A stretch of DNA of 64,000 bases from Gemmatimonadota bacterium (GTDB taxonomy: Bacteria > JAAXHH01). The notes under the pieces were generated by a model. The model searched no databases. It was not told where the DNA came from and worked only from the letters and a program-made list of their open reading frames with translations. The DNA lies in the NCBI GenBank assembly GCA_026706345.1, contig JAPOYX010000181.1, positions 1 through 64,000 of the forward strand. Reading direction: 5' to 3'. Below, one piece after another: positions 1 through 8,235 of the stretch; positions within the stretch are counted from its first letter, which is position 1; each line of letters opens with the position of its first letter. The translations under genes were made by a program, and so were the position numbers.

Positions 1-208
1 AGTACATGTCCTTGTAGGTGCGGCCCCAGGCATGGTGGACGCCCATGGCGTTGTTGGCGGTGATCGGACCGTCGATGAAGGACCACGAGGGACGATCCGC
101 CAATTGTGCGCGTAGTTTATCGAAGATTCGACGATCCTCCCACCATGCGAGAATGCGCTCCTCCATGGCGGGGTATGCCATCTTTCCGTCGAAGGGCTTG
201 AACTTCAT
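1..208 (-). CDS. ileS: Isoleucyl-tRNA synthetase, N-terminal fragment
   Basis: Only the first 69 codons are inside the window; the gene continues beyond position 1. The product charges tRNA-Ile with isoleucine in the cytoplasm. The peptide starts [19 protein letters not shown] and reaches [19 protein letters not shown] at about residues 44-62. This is the class I ATP-binding region, with HHAWG (58-62) standing for the HIGH signature, followed by GRTYKDMY. This form ([19 protein letters not shown]) is known from one of the two bacterial IleRS groups. ATG at 208-206 is preceded by a purine-rich GGTGGG stretch. The call rests on the motif alone because the anticodon-binding part is missing; another class I synthetase of the I/L/M/V group is the only real alternative. 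Confidence 0.85.
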   Translation of the reverse strand, partial: MKFKPFDGKMAYPAMEERILAWWEDRRIFDKLRAQLADRPSWSFIDGPITANNAMGVHHAWGRTYKDMY

Positions 209-420
209 TCAACCCACCCGTTGCTGCATGATTCAACGAACCACCAGACCGCGATCCGCGGACCAGGCTACGCGCAACACCTGCCGGCGACCGTAAGACG
301 CGCTGCCGCGGCTTGACGGCCGACTTAGAACGCCGGTCAGAAAATAGGCGGTAGGGCACCGGTACACAAGGTAATTCTGGGAGCGGTCGGGAGGGCAGAA
401 AACAGCGCGCCACCCCATAT

Positions 421-1152
421 TCACCCGGCATGTCCCGTATCCGGGAACCGGTTCAGTTCTTCCCGGTGCGCTCGCCAGTCCGGCATCAGTTTGTCGAGGA
501 TACCCCAGAACCGCCGGTTGTGCGATGGTTCGATCAGGTGTGCCATTTCATGGACGATCACGTACTCGAGGCATCGTGCGGGTTTCTTGGCCAGTTCCAG
601 GTTCAACCAGATCCGACGAGCCCGGCAATTGCAGGTTCCCCAGCGGGTCTTCATCTTCCGGATGCGCCATTCCGCCACCTCGACTCCCATTACCGGTTCC
701 CACGCCGCTATCATCGCGGGCACCCTGGACTTCAGTCGCTCGCGGTACCACCGGGCGAGCAGGGTCCGGCGCTCCGGCAGGCCGGTATCCGGACGGATCC
801 GCATCTCGAGGGTGGATTCGCCCAGCAGGTAGACGGCGGGCGGACCGTCAAAGGCCGTGACATTGAGCGGGACGCTCAACCCTTCTACGTAATGCCGTTC
901 ACCGGTAACGAGATGGTAGTCGGGTTCGGGCCCGCGGCTGCGCTGTCTTTCCTGTTGCCGCCGGATCCACGACATCCGCCTGACCACGGCTTTCCGGATC
1001 GATTCATCGTCCAGGTGGAGCGGCGCGGAAACCCTCACGCGTCCGCCAGGAAAGCCTACCCTGAGGTACAAGTGCCTGATCCGTTTCCGATAGACGTCCA
1101 CGTCCACGTCGTCCACACGAATCTGGTAAGGTTTGACGCCTTTGATAGGCAA
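421..1152 (-). CDS. YgjP-like zinc metallopeptidase (M48/DUF45)
   Basis: 243-residue protein of the YgjP/SprT-like metal-dependent hydrolase family. HEMAH at residues 201-205 gives two zinc ligands and the catalytic Glu (HExxH). A further His lies in the following SHNRRFW segment, and the upstream R.MKTRWGTCN stretch is typical of the family. There is no signal peptide, so it is probably cytoplasmic; the physiological substrate of this family is poorly known. The start is TTG at 1152 (LPIKGVKPYQ), with only AGG very close in front, so the exact start is uncertain. It lies 212 bases from ileS, in the same direction, and diverges from the sulfatase. Confidence 0.8.
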   Translation of the reverse strand: MPIKGVKPYQIRVDDVDVDVYRKRIRHLYLRVGFPGGRVRVSAPLHLDDESIRKAVVRRMSWIRRQQERQRSRGPEPDYHLVTGERHYVEGLSVPLNVTAFDGPPAVYLLGESTLEMRIRPDTGLPERRTLLARWYRERLKSRVPAMIAAWEPVMGVEVAEWRIRKMKTRWGTCNCRARRIWLNLELAKKPARCLEYVIVHEMAHLIEPSHNRRFWGILDKLMPDWRAHREELNRFPDTGHAG

Positions 1153-1460
1153 CCTGCTTTTCGAATCGGACCTGCGGCGGCAGACCGGCGAGTACGATTA
1201 GCTAGCCATGGAGTTGACCGAACCTGAACGAGCGTACAATATAACGGTGCGTTCGAAGCACTGGTAGCGCAAACCACGATCGTTGCGTCTGGAGTTCGAG
1301 CGTCTTGACTTTGCCGGGCAGAGCCAACTTTATTGACTGAATACCTGACCAGCCTGCGAATGCCCGTTGATTCATCACATCGTCCTCAAGCATTTCCATT
1401 TCTTCTTGATTCGGGTGTTATGGGATGATGGTGTGATGGCCTCATGGAGGACGGAACATC
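1153..1460. other. Divergent intergenic region
   Basis: 308 bases between the leftward metallopeptidase and the rightward sulfatase. It holds one weak rightward promoter candidate (1305-1334) and the sulfatase ribosome-binding site GGAGG at 1446-1450. I see no conserved RNA or repeat. Confidence 0.5.
1305..1334 (+). promoter_or_regulatory. Candidate vegetative promoter for sulfatase
   Basis: TTGACT (1305-1310), 18-base spacer, TTTATT (1329-1334). The -35 box is strong and the -10 weak. It would give a leader of about 120 bases before the TTG start at 1461. Confidence 0.3.
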
Positions 1461-2864
1461 TTGTCACGCAAACCGCCCAACGTCCTGTTCCTTTTCACAG
1501 ACGACCAGCGTTTCGATACGATCGGGGCTCTCGGCAACCCGTGCGTGCGAACGCCGGCACTGGACCGGTTGGTGTCCCGGGGCACAACGTTTACCCACGC
1601 ACACATCCCCGGGGGCACCTCGGCCGCGGTATGCATGCCCAGCCGCGCGATGCTCCACACGGGCCGAACCCTGTTTCATCTCGACGGAGCCGGCGCGGAT
1701 ATACCCCCGGAACACGTGATGCTCGGGGAATACCTGCAATCACTCGGCTACCGTACCTGGGGCACGGGGAAATGGCATAACGGCGCCTCGTCCTTCGGCC
1801 GCAGCTTTTCTGATGGCGCGAATATCTTCTTCGGGGGCATGGACGACCACTGGAACGTGCCCGTCTTCGACTACGATTCGGAGGGCAGATACGATGGAAC
1901 GCTTCCGCAGTGTCCGGATGCCTTTCGATCGAATGCGTTGAAGATACGGAACGGGGATCACATACACGCGGGCAGACATTCCAGCGAGCTATTCGCCGAT
2001 TGCGCCGCTGAATGGCTGAAAGGGTACGACGCCGACGATCCCTTCTTCACGTACGTCTCGTTCATGGCCCCGCACGATCCGCGGACGATGCCGGGCGCAT
2101 ACCTGGATTTGTACGATCCGGCGGAAGTGCCGCTACCGGACAACTTCATGGGCGGCCATCCCTTCGACAACGGCGATCTGAAAGTACGGGACGAATTGCT
2201 CGAGGACTTTCCCCGCGACCCGGACAGGACACGGCGCCATATCGCGGAATACTATGCGATGATTACCCATCTCGACGCCCAGGTGGGGAGGATTCTGGAC
2301 GCGCTGGAAGCGTCCGGAAAGGCGGATGACACCATCGTGGTCTTCGCCGGGGACAACGGACTGGCGGTCGGCCAGCATGGACTTTTCGGAAAGCAGAACC
2401 TGTACGACCACAGCATTCGCGTGCCCCTGGTGTTCTCCGGTCCGGGCATCACCCGCGGTGTCCGGCGGAGCGCTTACGCGTATCTGCTCGACATCTTTCC
2501 CACCCTGTGCGACCTGATTGGCATCGATACGCCCGGTTCCGTGGAAGGAACGAGCCTCGCGCCCGCGCTCGACGACCCCGGCGCGCGCCCGCGGGACACG
2601 CTGTTCGGCGCCTACCGGCAATGGCAGCGCATGGTGAAGGACGAACGGTTCAAACTGATCGAGTACGTGGTCGACGGACGCCGTACCACGCAGTTGTTCG
2701 ACCTGTCGCAGGACCCCTGGGAATGCCACAACCTGGCCGGGGTCACATCATATGCGGACTGTATGCACGGCCTGCGGAACCGGCTCCGTGCATGGCGCGA
2801 TGATTGGGATGATGCCTGCAGCGAGTGGGGCCGGGCCTTCTGGGCGGGTTACGATGCGTCCTGA
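1461..2864 (+). CDS. Cytoplasmic type I sulfatase (choline-sulfatase-like)
   Basis: 467-residue alkaline-phosphatase-superfamily sulfatase that would hydrolyse a sulfate ester. The N-terminus PPNVLFLFTDDQR supplies the metal-binding DD (14-15). C58-M-P-S-R is the CxPxR signature whose Cys is converted to formylglycine, followed by AMLHTGR. FAGDNGLAVGQHGLFGK holds the later metal-binding DN. There is no signal peptide, so the enzyme should act in the cytosol on an imported ester. The TTG start at 1461 is chosen because GGAGG lies ten bases upstream and the family start motif follows directly. No formylglycine-generating enzyme is in this window. The substrate cannot be read from sequence; a phosphonate or phosphodiester hydrolase is possible. 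Confidence 0.85.
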   Translation: MSRKPPNVLFLFTDDQRFDTIGALGNPCVRTPALDRLVSRGTTFTHAHIPGGTSAAVCMPSRAMLHTGRTLFHLDGAGADIPPEHVMLGEYLQSLGYRTWGTGKWHNGASSFGRSFSDGANIFFGGMDDHWNVPVFDYDSEGRYDGTLPQCPDAFRSNALKIRNGDHIHAGRHSSELFADCAAEWLKGYDADDPFFTYVSFMAPHDPRTMPGAYLDLYDPAEVPLPDNFMGGHPFDNGDLKVRDELLEDFPRDPDRTRRHIAEYYAMITHLDAQVGRILDALEASGKADDTIVVFAGDNGLAVGQHGLFGKQNLYDHSIRVPLVFSGPGITRGVRRSAYAYLLDIFPTLCDLIGIDTPGSVEGTSLAPALDDPGARPRDTLFGAYRQWQRMVKDERFKLIEYVVDGRRTTQLFDLSQDPWECHNLAGVTSYADCMHGLRNRLRAWRDDWDDACSEWGRAFWAGYDAS

Positions 2865-2943
2865 ACACATACCGCGGCGCCGTGCGCGTCCCAAACGATG
2901 AATCGAGCGCAGGGAGGCCGGGCCGGTCGGTTACGCGACTCGA

Positions 2944-2969
2944 GTCGGCGTCGGAAAAGACTCGCCGAC
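2944..2969. terminator. Possible bidirectional terminator hairpin
   Basis: Perfect 7-bp stem GTCGGCG/CGCCGAC with a 12-base loop, in the gap between two convergent genes. There is no clear T tract on either side, so this is a positional guess. Confidence 0.25.
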
Positions 2970-3007
2970 CGGGCTGGCGTCCTTGGTGGGTCAGCACATT
3001 CCCGGCG

Positions 3008-4654
3008 TCAGGCTACGGCTGCGCGGTTCCTGACGGATCTGAAGAGGACCAGCCCGATCGCACCCGTACCGATGATGATCATCAGCATATTAATAGCCCA
3101 ACCGACATAGGGAAGGCTCACGGCGATCAGCACCAGGACCAGCCCGACGAGCAACGACAGGGCCATGGAACCCGTATCCTGCTGTTTCGGCCGCAGCAAC
3201 GCGCTTCCCAGGAAGTGCGCCACGACGATCTTGGACACGTACAGGCCCAATGCCCAGACGGCAGCCATTACGAGTCCGGCCGGCAGACCGATGAGCGTCA
3301 CGCAGAGCAGGACCGCCGCAACCGGCATCACTATGAGGACCAGGGCTCCGACCCCCGCAGACAGCGCCATTTCGCCCAGGCCGTCGAGTGGCACGCGGCG
3401 CAGCGCCGGAAGCGCCCGGAGCAGAAGCATGCCCGATATGAATGCCGCGGCCAGCCACAGGGCCATGCGCACGAAAGTCCAGACCGACAGTAGTTCGCCC
3501 TCATCCCGATCCGGTTCGGGAACGTCGACGATCGTTTCGCCGACAACAGAAGCGGCGGAATCCATCTGCAGATTCTCCCCGGCCGGCAGCTCGACGTCGA
3601 GATTCCCGCCGATCGACGCAGACGAATGAACGGCCGCCAGACTACCAAAGAAAGTAACGTCCCGCTTCACCTCGCCCGTTACCGTAAGGGTGTTACCGAA
3701 CGCCGTCACGTTGCGGCCGACCGATCCGCCGACGTTGACATCTTCTGCAAATGCGAACAAGTCCCCCCCGATTGATGCGTCCCGTCTGGAGAGAATCGAC
3801 TGGGCGAATCCATAGATGCTCTGACCGACTGTATCTCCAATGCGAATCACCTGTCCGAACGCTGCGATTCCGCCTCCCACATCGCCATCAATTTCGATGG
3901 CCCTCCCGAAGGAATACACATCGCCATGGACGGCACCCACGATTTCGACCGACTGGGCGAACACGATCAGGTCCCCGGTCACCACGCCGTCGATTCGGGC
4001 CGTGCGACCGAAGACAATGAGCGTGTCGTCAATGATTTCGTCCGATTCTATGGAGATGTTTTCGCCGGAACGTGTTTCCATGGCCTCCGCCGGAGCAGAC
4101 AACCCCACTGCCAAGACCAGGCACCCGAGTAACTTCAAAGCTCCTGGTAATCTTCGTATCAGGACGAATACAGTACATAGCAGCATAATGGCAAACGCCG
4201 CGACACCAGCACTGCTGACCAGAGATTCCATGATCGAGCCTCCTTCCTGGATGAAGTAAAACCCTGAGCTGAATAGCAGGGACAGTTGTCCGGTAACGCC
4301 CAAAGGGCTGAGCCACTCAATGCTCCAAGGCAACTGCAAAGCCATTATCGAGCCAAGTCCCATCCTTAGCAGAGCCGCGAATACCGTGACCAGTCCCATC
4401 AATATCAAGGCATGGATTGGAGAAGGAGCATGGGCAGGATTCGTTTCCACCAGGAAGGCTTCGGTGTTCCCCAATACCCCAACGAGCGCATCCCGCTCCG
4501 TCTTCAATGCATGCACAAGGTCCCGGCACCGCGGGCAGCGGCTCAGATGATCTTCGAACTCGAGCGCTTCGGATCCGGATAACTCGCCGTCAGCATACAT
4601 CGAGGTCGTGAGTTCAGAAGGACAAGCCTCCTTGCTCACCTTTTCGTCCGTCAT
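3008..4654 (-). CDS. Anti-sigma factor fused to bactofilin-like beta-solenoid and membrane domain
   Basis: 548 residues. Residues 11-43 form a zf-HC2 anti-sigma zinc domain (C11, H36, C40, C43), expected to hold the partner sigma factor in the cytoplasm. Three hydrophobic segments follow (about 80-103, 147-168, 172-190). Residues about 195-365 are a run of short imperfect repeats of the type (I/V)DG.V.GD..VFG..V.I, resembling bactofilin/polymer-forming beta-solenoids. The C-terminal 150 residues hold about four more membrane segments. The start ATG overlaps the end of the upstream sigma gene (4651-4654), so the two are translationally coupled. A zinc anti-sigma domain carrying a solenoid sensor or scaffold is unusual. 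That the solenoid faces the periplasm is inferred from the membrane segments, not shown. Confidence 0.8.
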   Translation of the reverse strand: MTDEKVSKEACPSELTTSMYADGELSGSEALEFEDHLSRCPRCRDLVHALKTERDALVGVLGNTEAFLVETNPAHAPSPIHALILMGLVTVFAALLRMGLGSIMALQLPWSIEWLSPLGVTGQLSLLFSSGFYFIQEGGSIMESLVSSAGVAAFAIMLLCTVFVLIRRLPGALKLLGCLVLAVGLSAPAEAMETRSGENISIESDEIIDDTLIVFGRTARIDGVVTGDLIVFAQSVEIVGAVHGDVYSFGRAIEIDGDVGGGIAAFGQVIRIGDTVGQSIYGFAQSILSRRDASIGGDLFAFAEDVNVGGSVGRNVTAFGNTLTVTGEVKRDVTFFGSLAAVHSSASIGGNLDVELPAGENLQMDSAASVVGETIVDVPEPDRDEGELLSVWTFVRMALWLAAAFISGMLLLRALPALRRVPLDGLGEMALSAGVGALVLIVMPVAAVLLCVTLIGLPAGLVMAAVWALGLYVSKIVVAHFLGSALLRPKQQDTGSMALSLLVGLVLVLIAVSLPYVGWAINMLMIIIGTGAIGLVLFRSVRNRAAVA

Positions 4655-5220
4655 AGCTCCCTCAGCTCCTCTCGCAATCGTTGCTTGGCACGTAAAATCA
4701 GCGTCGCTACCGTGTTCCTGTTCAGTTCGAGTGCTTCGCCGATTTCTTCGTAGGTGAACTCGTTGTAATAGGCCAGTACGAGCGGTACGCGATACTTGTC
4801 GGAGAGCGACTGTATTGCCGCTCGCACCCGTTCGCCCTTTTCTGCCCGGACCAGAAAATCGAGGGTGTCCTCGGATACCCGGGAAGGACCGATCCGGTCG
4901 GGATCGATGGATTCATAGATCCTGGTCTCGCTGCTACGACGACGCAGCAGGTCAAGACAATGATTGGTGGCTATTTTCAAAAGCCAGTTCAGGTACGACT
5001 TCGAACTGTCGACGGTCGAACGCTTCAGGTAGGCGCGAAAGAAGACTTCCTGTGCCGCGTCCTCGGCATCATCGATAGACTTCAATAGATATCGACAGAG
5101 TGCGAGAATCCGCCGGTAATGCGTCCGGTGGGTCTTGTCGAAATCCCGATCTGGTGCGCGCCGGCTGCCTGCGGTCGAGTTCATAACACCACTACGAGCG
5201 GCGGACCGAAAGAGTTTCAA
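4651..5220 (-). CDS. ECF RNA polymerase sigma factor (RpoE-like)
   Basis: 189 residues with a sigma-70 region 2 (YRRILALCRYLLKSIDDAEDAAQEVFFRAY, then SYLNWLLKIATNHCLDLLRRR) and a region 4 helix-turn-helix (LSDKYRVPLVLAYYNEFTYEEIGEAL, then NTVATLILRAKQRL). It directs RNA polymerase to stress-type promoters and is expected to be held by the overlapping anti-sigma gene downstream. The start is uncertain. TTG at 5220 has GGAGA a few bases upstream, but that site sits in a strong hairpin (5222-5253). ATG at 5184 is in frame but has no visible ribosome-binding site. Both leave region 2 intact. Confidence 0.9.
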   Translation of the reverse strand: MKLFRSAARSGVMNSTAGSRRAPDRDFDKTHRTHYRRILALCRYLLKSIDDAEDAAQEVFFRAYLKRSTVDSSKSYLNWLLKIATNHCLDLLRRRSSETRIYESIDPDRIGPSRVSEDTLDFLVRAEKGERVRAAIQSLSDKYRVPLVLAYYNEFTYEEIGEALELNRNTVATLILRAKQRLREELREL

Positions 5221-5221
5221 A

Positions 5222-5253
5222 GTCGTGTCTCCGGGTCAGGTACCCGACACGAC
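5222..5253 (-). promoter_or_regulatory. Hairpin enclosing the sigma gene ribosome-binding site
   Basis: Read leftward: GTCGTGTC, GGGT, loop ACCTG, ACCC, bulge GGA, GACACGAC, one base, then the TTG start. That makes 12 perfect base pairs with a three-base bulge, and the bulge is the core of the GGAGA ribosome-binding site. It could block translation until melted. On the + strand the same hairpin is followed by TTTTT (5257-5261) and could terminate antisense transcripts. Confidence 0.5.
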
Positions 5254-5319
5254 GAGTTTTTCGGAAGAGGGAGGGCGGAATCGTGGAGGAAGGCATCAAC
5301 TGCGTCTGGAGAGAATCCC

Positions 5320-8235
5320 TTATATCCTTGATATCGCGGGCCTTACGGCCACCGCACAGTATTTGAATTCGGGGATCTTGCCGTCGGGGTCGAGGGCGTC
5401 GTTGGTCAGGATATTGGCGGCGGCTTCCTTGAAATGGAAGGGGATGAAAACGTTGCCGTCGGCCACGCGCGTCGACGACTTCGATTTCAGGGTGATGGCG
5501 CCGCGGCGAGAGGAGACGACCACCAGGGCACCGTCTTCACAGCCCAGGCGTTCGATGTCCCGAGGCGTCATCTCCACGAAGGGTTCCGGGGATATGACGT
5601 CGAGGGCCCGGGCGCGGCGGGTCATGGTGCCCGTGTGCCAGTGCTCCAGGACGCGGCCCGTATTCAGGACGAAGGGATACTCTTCGTCCGGCAGTTCGTC
5701 CGGCGGGGCAAAGGATACGGGGGTGAATCTGCCCCTGCCGCTGGGAAAGGTGTCGGTAAAGAGGACCGGCTCTTCCAGGGGCCATACCACGGTTTCCTGC
5801 TCCATCGCTTCGTAGGTGATGCCGTTGAAAATCGGCGTCACCGAGACGATTTCATCCCACACCGCCTCCGGACCGCCGTAGTCCCAGCGTGGACCGTTCT
5901 CGCCCTGCTCCATGCGGATCATCCGGTTGGCGAGGTCGATCAGGATGTCTCCGTCCAGGCGGGCTTCGCCGGGCGGATCCAGCGCCTGTCTTCCGATCTG
6001 CACCATGCGGTTCGTGTTGACGTAGGTTCCCCGCTTCTCCGCCGCGGTGGAAGCGGGCAGGATCACGTCCGCGAACTCCGCGGTCTCCGTCAGGAAGATA
6101 TCCTGCACGACGAGAAACGACAGACTCTGCAGGGCTTTCCGGACCTTGTTCATGTTCGGGTCGGAAAGAAAGGGGTTCTCCCCCATCATGAGCATGCCCG
6201 CGATGCGGCCGTCGAGGGCGGCATGCATGATTTCCACGACCGTCAGGCCCGAACGCGGGTCGAGACGCGTATCCCATGCCTGCTCGAAATGCTTCCGCAC
6301 GTCCGGATCGTCCGCAGGCTGGTAGCCCGGATAGAACCGCGGAATCAGTCCCACGTCGGAGGCGCCCTGCACGTTGTTCTGTCCCCGCAGCGGATGGAGC
6401 CCCGTGCCCGGGCGTCCGATGTTTCCGGTCATCAGGCAAAGCGAGATGAGTGCCCGGGCATTGTCCGTACCATTGACATGCTGGCTGATCCCCATGCCCC
6501 AGAAGATCATGGCCTGCCGCGCGCGACCGTACTCGACGGCGATCTCTTCGATTACCGGGGCGGGAACGCCGGTGATCTGCGAAACCAGTTCGGGCGTATA
6601 GGACCGCAGGGCCGGTTCGAGCGCATCGAAGTGTTCCGTCCGGGCCGCGATAAATTCCCGGTCCTGCAACCCTTCACGCAGAATCACGTGCATCAGTCCG
6701 TTGAGCAACGCAATGTCCGTGCCGGGCTTGAACCGTACGTACCGTGTGGCGTGGTCGGCGATGGTCGGCCGCCTGGGATCGAGGACAATCATCCTGGCAC
6801 CGCGGTCGACGGCTTGTTTCATGTAGGTAGCGGCGACGGGATGGTTGTCTTCCGTATTGGAACCAACCACGAAGATGACGTCGGTTTCAAGGACTTCCTG
6901 AAAGGCGTTCGAGACCGCCCCGCTCCCGATGGCCTCGGTGAGGGCCGCCACGGAGGAGGCGTGACAGAGGCGCGTGCAGTGATCTACGTTGTTGGTACCG
7001 AAGACCACGCGTACCAGCTTTTGAAAAAGGTAGGCTTCTTCGTTGGTCACCTTGGCCGACCCGAAGCCGGCCAGCGCGCCCGGCCCCTGCTTTTGCTTGA
7101 TTCCCAGCAAACGGCGGGCCGCCAGGTCCAGCGCCTCGTCCCATTCGGCCTCACGGAACACTTCCCGGATGCGATCGTTCCATTCCGGTGACCGCAGCGA
7201 GCGCCGGAACTCCCGGTAATCCTGGAAGTCCGCCGAAAGCGGCCGCTTCGGATAGGCGTCTTCCCGCCTGATGAGGGGTTTCAGGAGCCGCTGCGGATGG
7301 TGGGTGTAGTCGTAGCCATATCTTCCCTTGACACACAGCCGGCCTTCGGTGTGGGTATCTTCCCGCCCCGTCACCTGTACGATTCGATTGTTCTGTACAT
7401 GGTACGAAATCCCACATCCTACCCCGCAATAGGGACAGACCGAGTCGATTTTCCTCGGTACGGTTTCATGCCGGCACACCGCCTCAGCGGGCTGCCCGCC
7501 ATCGTGCGCGCTGGTCGAAACGCCATCGGCGGCGTCGACCCGGCCCCGGGGTGGACCGGCGGTTTCCGCGATCCCGCGGCCTGTCTCGACGAGGGAGATA
7601 TCCGTCAGGGCAGAGGTGGGGCACGCGGCCACGCACTCGCCGCAGGAAACGCAGGAGGAGTTCCCCATGGGGAGGTCGTTATCGAAGGCGATGCGGGTAT
7701 GGCATCCCTTGCCGGCACGGCCGATGACGTCGTTTACCTGGACATCGTCGCAGGCGCGGATACACCGGTCGCACAGGATGCAGGCGTTGTGATCCACCGC
7801 GATGACGGGCGAGGACAGGTCGTGCTCGACTAACGAGTTCGAACATGTCGAGGCATACCGTGACGGATCCGACTGCAGCAGTCTGCCCAGTCGGGCAAGT
7901 TCGTCCTGTGCCGGTGGTCTGCGCCGTTTCTCCTCGGGGGGTTGTCCGGCCTCCAGCAGTTCCACCAGGGTACGGCGCGTGCGAAGTACCCGCTCCGTAT
8001 CGGTGCGTACCACCATGCCTTCTTCGACCTGGCGGATACAGGCCGCCGGCAGCGTGCGGGAGTTATCGACGTCGACCGCGCACACGCGGCACACGGCGAC
8101 CGGTCGCAGTTTGGGATCGTGGCACAGGGTGGGAATGTCGATGCCGGCTGACCGGGCCGCTTCCCAGATCGTGGCGCCTCCCGGCGCGGTAACGCTCCTG
8201 CCGTCGATCGTCAGCGTGACGTTCCCACTACTCAT
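5320..8235 (-). CDS. fdsA: NAD-dependent formate dehydrogenase, molybdenum catalytic subunit
   Basis: 971 residues. Oxidises formate to CO2 at a bis-MGD molybdenum site and passes electrons through iron-sulfur clusters to the diaphorase subunit encoded just upstream. Domains in order: an N-terminal [2Fe-2S] ferredoxin domain (C38, C49, C52, C66); two [4Fe-4S] motifs (CILCDRCIRAC and CVSCGECVAACP); the molybdopterin Fe4S4 segment VCPYCGVGCG; the catalytic domain; and the C-terminal dinucleotide-binding domain. RLCHASS supplies the Mo-ligand Cys followed by the conserved His, so this is a Cys enzyme, not a selenocysteine one. Start ATG 8235 overlaps the upstream stop by 8 bases; a longer reading upstream is only the shadow of fdsGB. 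No fdhD or cofactor-insertion gene is in the window. Confidence 0.92.
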   Translation of the reverse strand: MSSGNVTLTIDGRSVTAPGGATIWEAARSAGIDIPTLCHDPKLRPVAVCRVCAVDVDNSRTLPAACIRQVEEGMVVRTDTERVLRTRRTLVELLEAGQPPEEKRRRPPAQDELARLGRLLQSDPSRYASTCSNSLVEHDLSSPVIAVDHNACILCDRCIRACDDVQVNDVIGRAGKGCHTRIAFDNDLPMGNSSCVSCGECVAACPTSALTDISLVETGRGIAETAGPPRGRVDAADGVSTSAHDGGQPAEAVCRHETVPRKIDSVCPYCGVGCGISYHVQNNRIVQVTGREDTHTEGRLCVKGRYGYDYTHHPQRLLKPLIRREDAYPKRPLSADFQDYREFRRSLRSPEWNDRIREVFREAEWDEALDLAARRLLGIKQKQGPGALAGFGSAKVTNEEAYLFQKLVRVVFGTNNVDHCTRLCHASSVAALTEAIGSGAVSNAFQEVLETDVIFVVGSNTEDNHPVAATYMKQAVDRGARMIVLDPRRPTIADHATRYVRFKPGTDIALLNGLMHVILREGLQDREFIAARTEHFDALEPALRSYTPELVSQITGVPAPVIEEIAVEYGRARQAMIFWGMGISQHVNGTDNARALISLCLMTGNIGRPGTGLHPLRGQNNVQGASDVGLIPRFYPGYQPADDPDVRKHFEQAWDTRLDPRSGLTVVEIMHAALDGRIAGMLMMGENPFLSDPNMNKVRKALQSLSFLVVQDIFLTETAEFADVILPASTAAEKRGTYVNTNRMVQIGRQALDPPGEARLDGDILIDLANRMIRMEQGENGPRWDYGGPEAVWDEIVSVTPIFNGITYEAMEQETVVWPLEEPVLFTDTFPSGRGRFTPVSFAPPDELPDEEYPFVLNTGRVLEHWHTGTMTRRARALDVISPEPFVEMTPRDIERLGCEDGALVVVSSRRGAITLKSKSSTRVADGNVFIPFHFKEAAANILTNDALDPDGKIPEFKYCAVAVRPAISRI

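Noticed and set aside
1-208. Dioxygenase or other catabolic enzyme at the left edge, as expected from the rest of the window.
   Set aside because: The peptide carries the class I aminoacyl-tRNA synthetase region (GPITANN..GVHHAWG), so IleRS fits far better.
5434-7191. A 585-codon open frame on the + strand opposite the formate dehydrogenase gene, and similar long antisense frames (for example 57400-59157 and 19676-20875).
   Set aside because: They are shadows caused by high GC and biased codon positions. Their sequences are low-complexity Gly/Arg/Pro/His-rich and match no family, while the opposite strand has complete conserved motifs.
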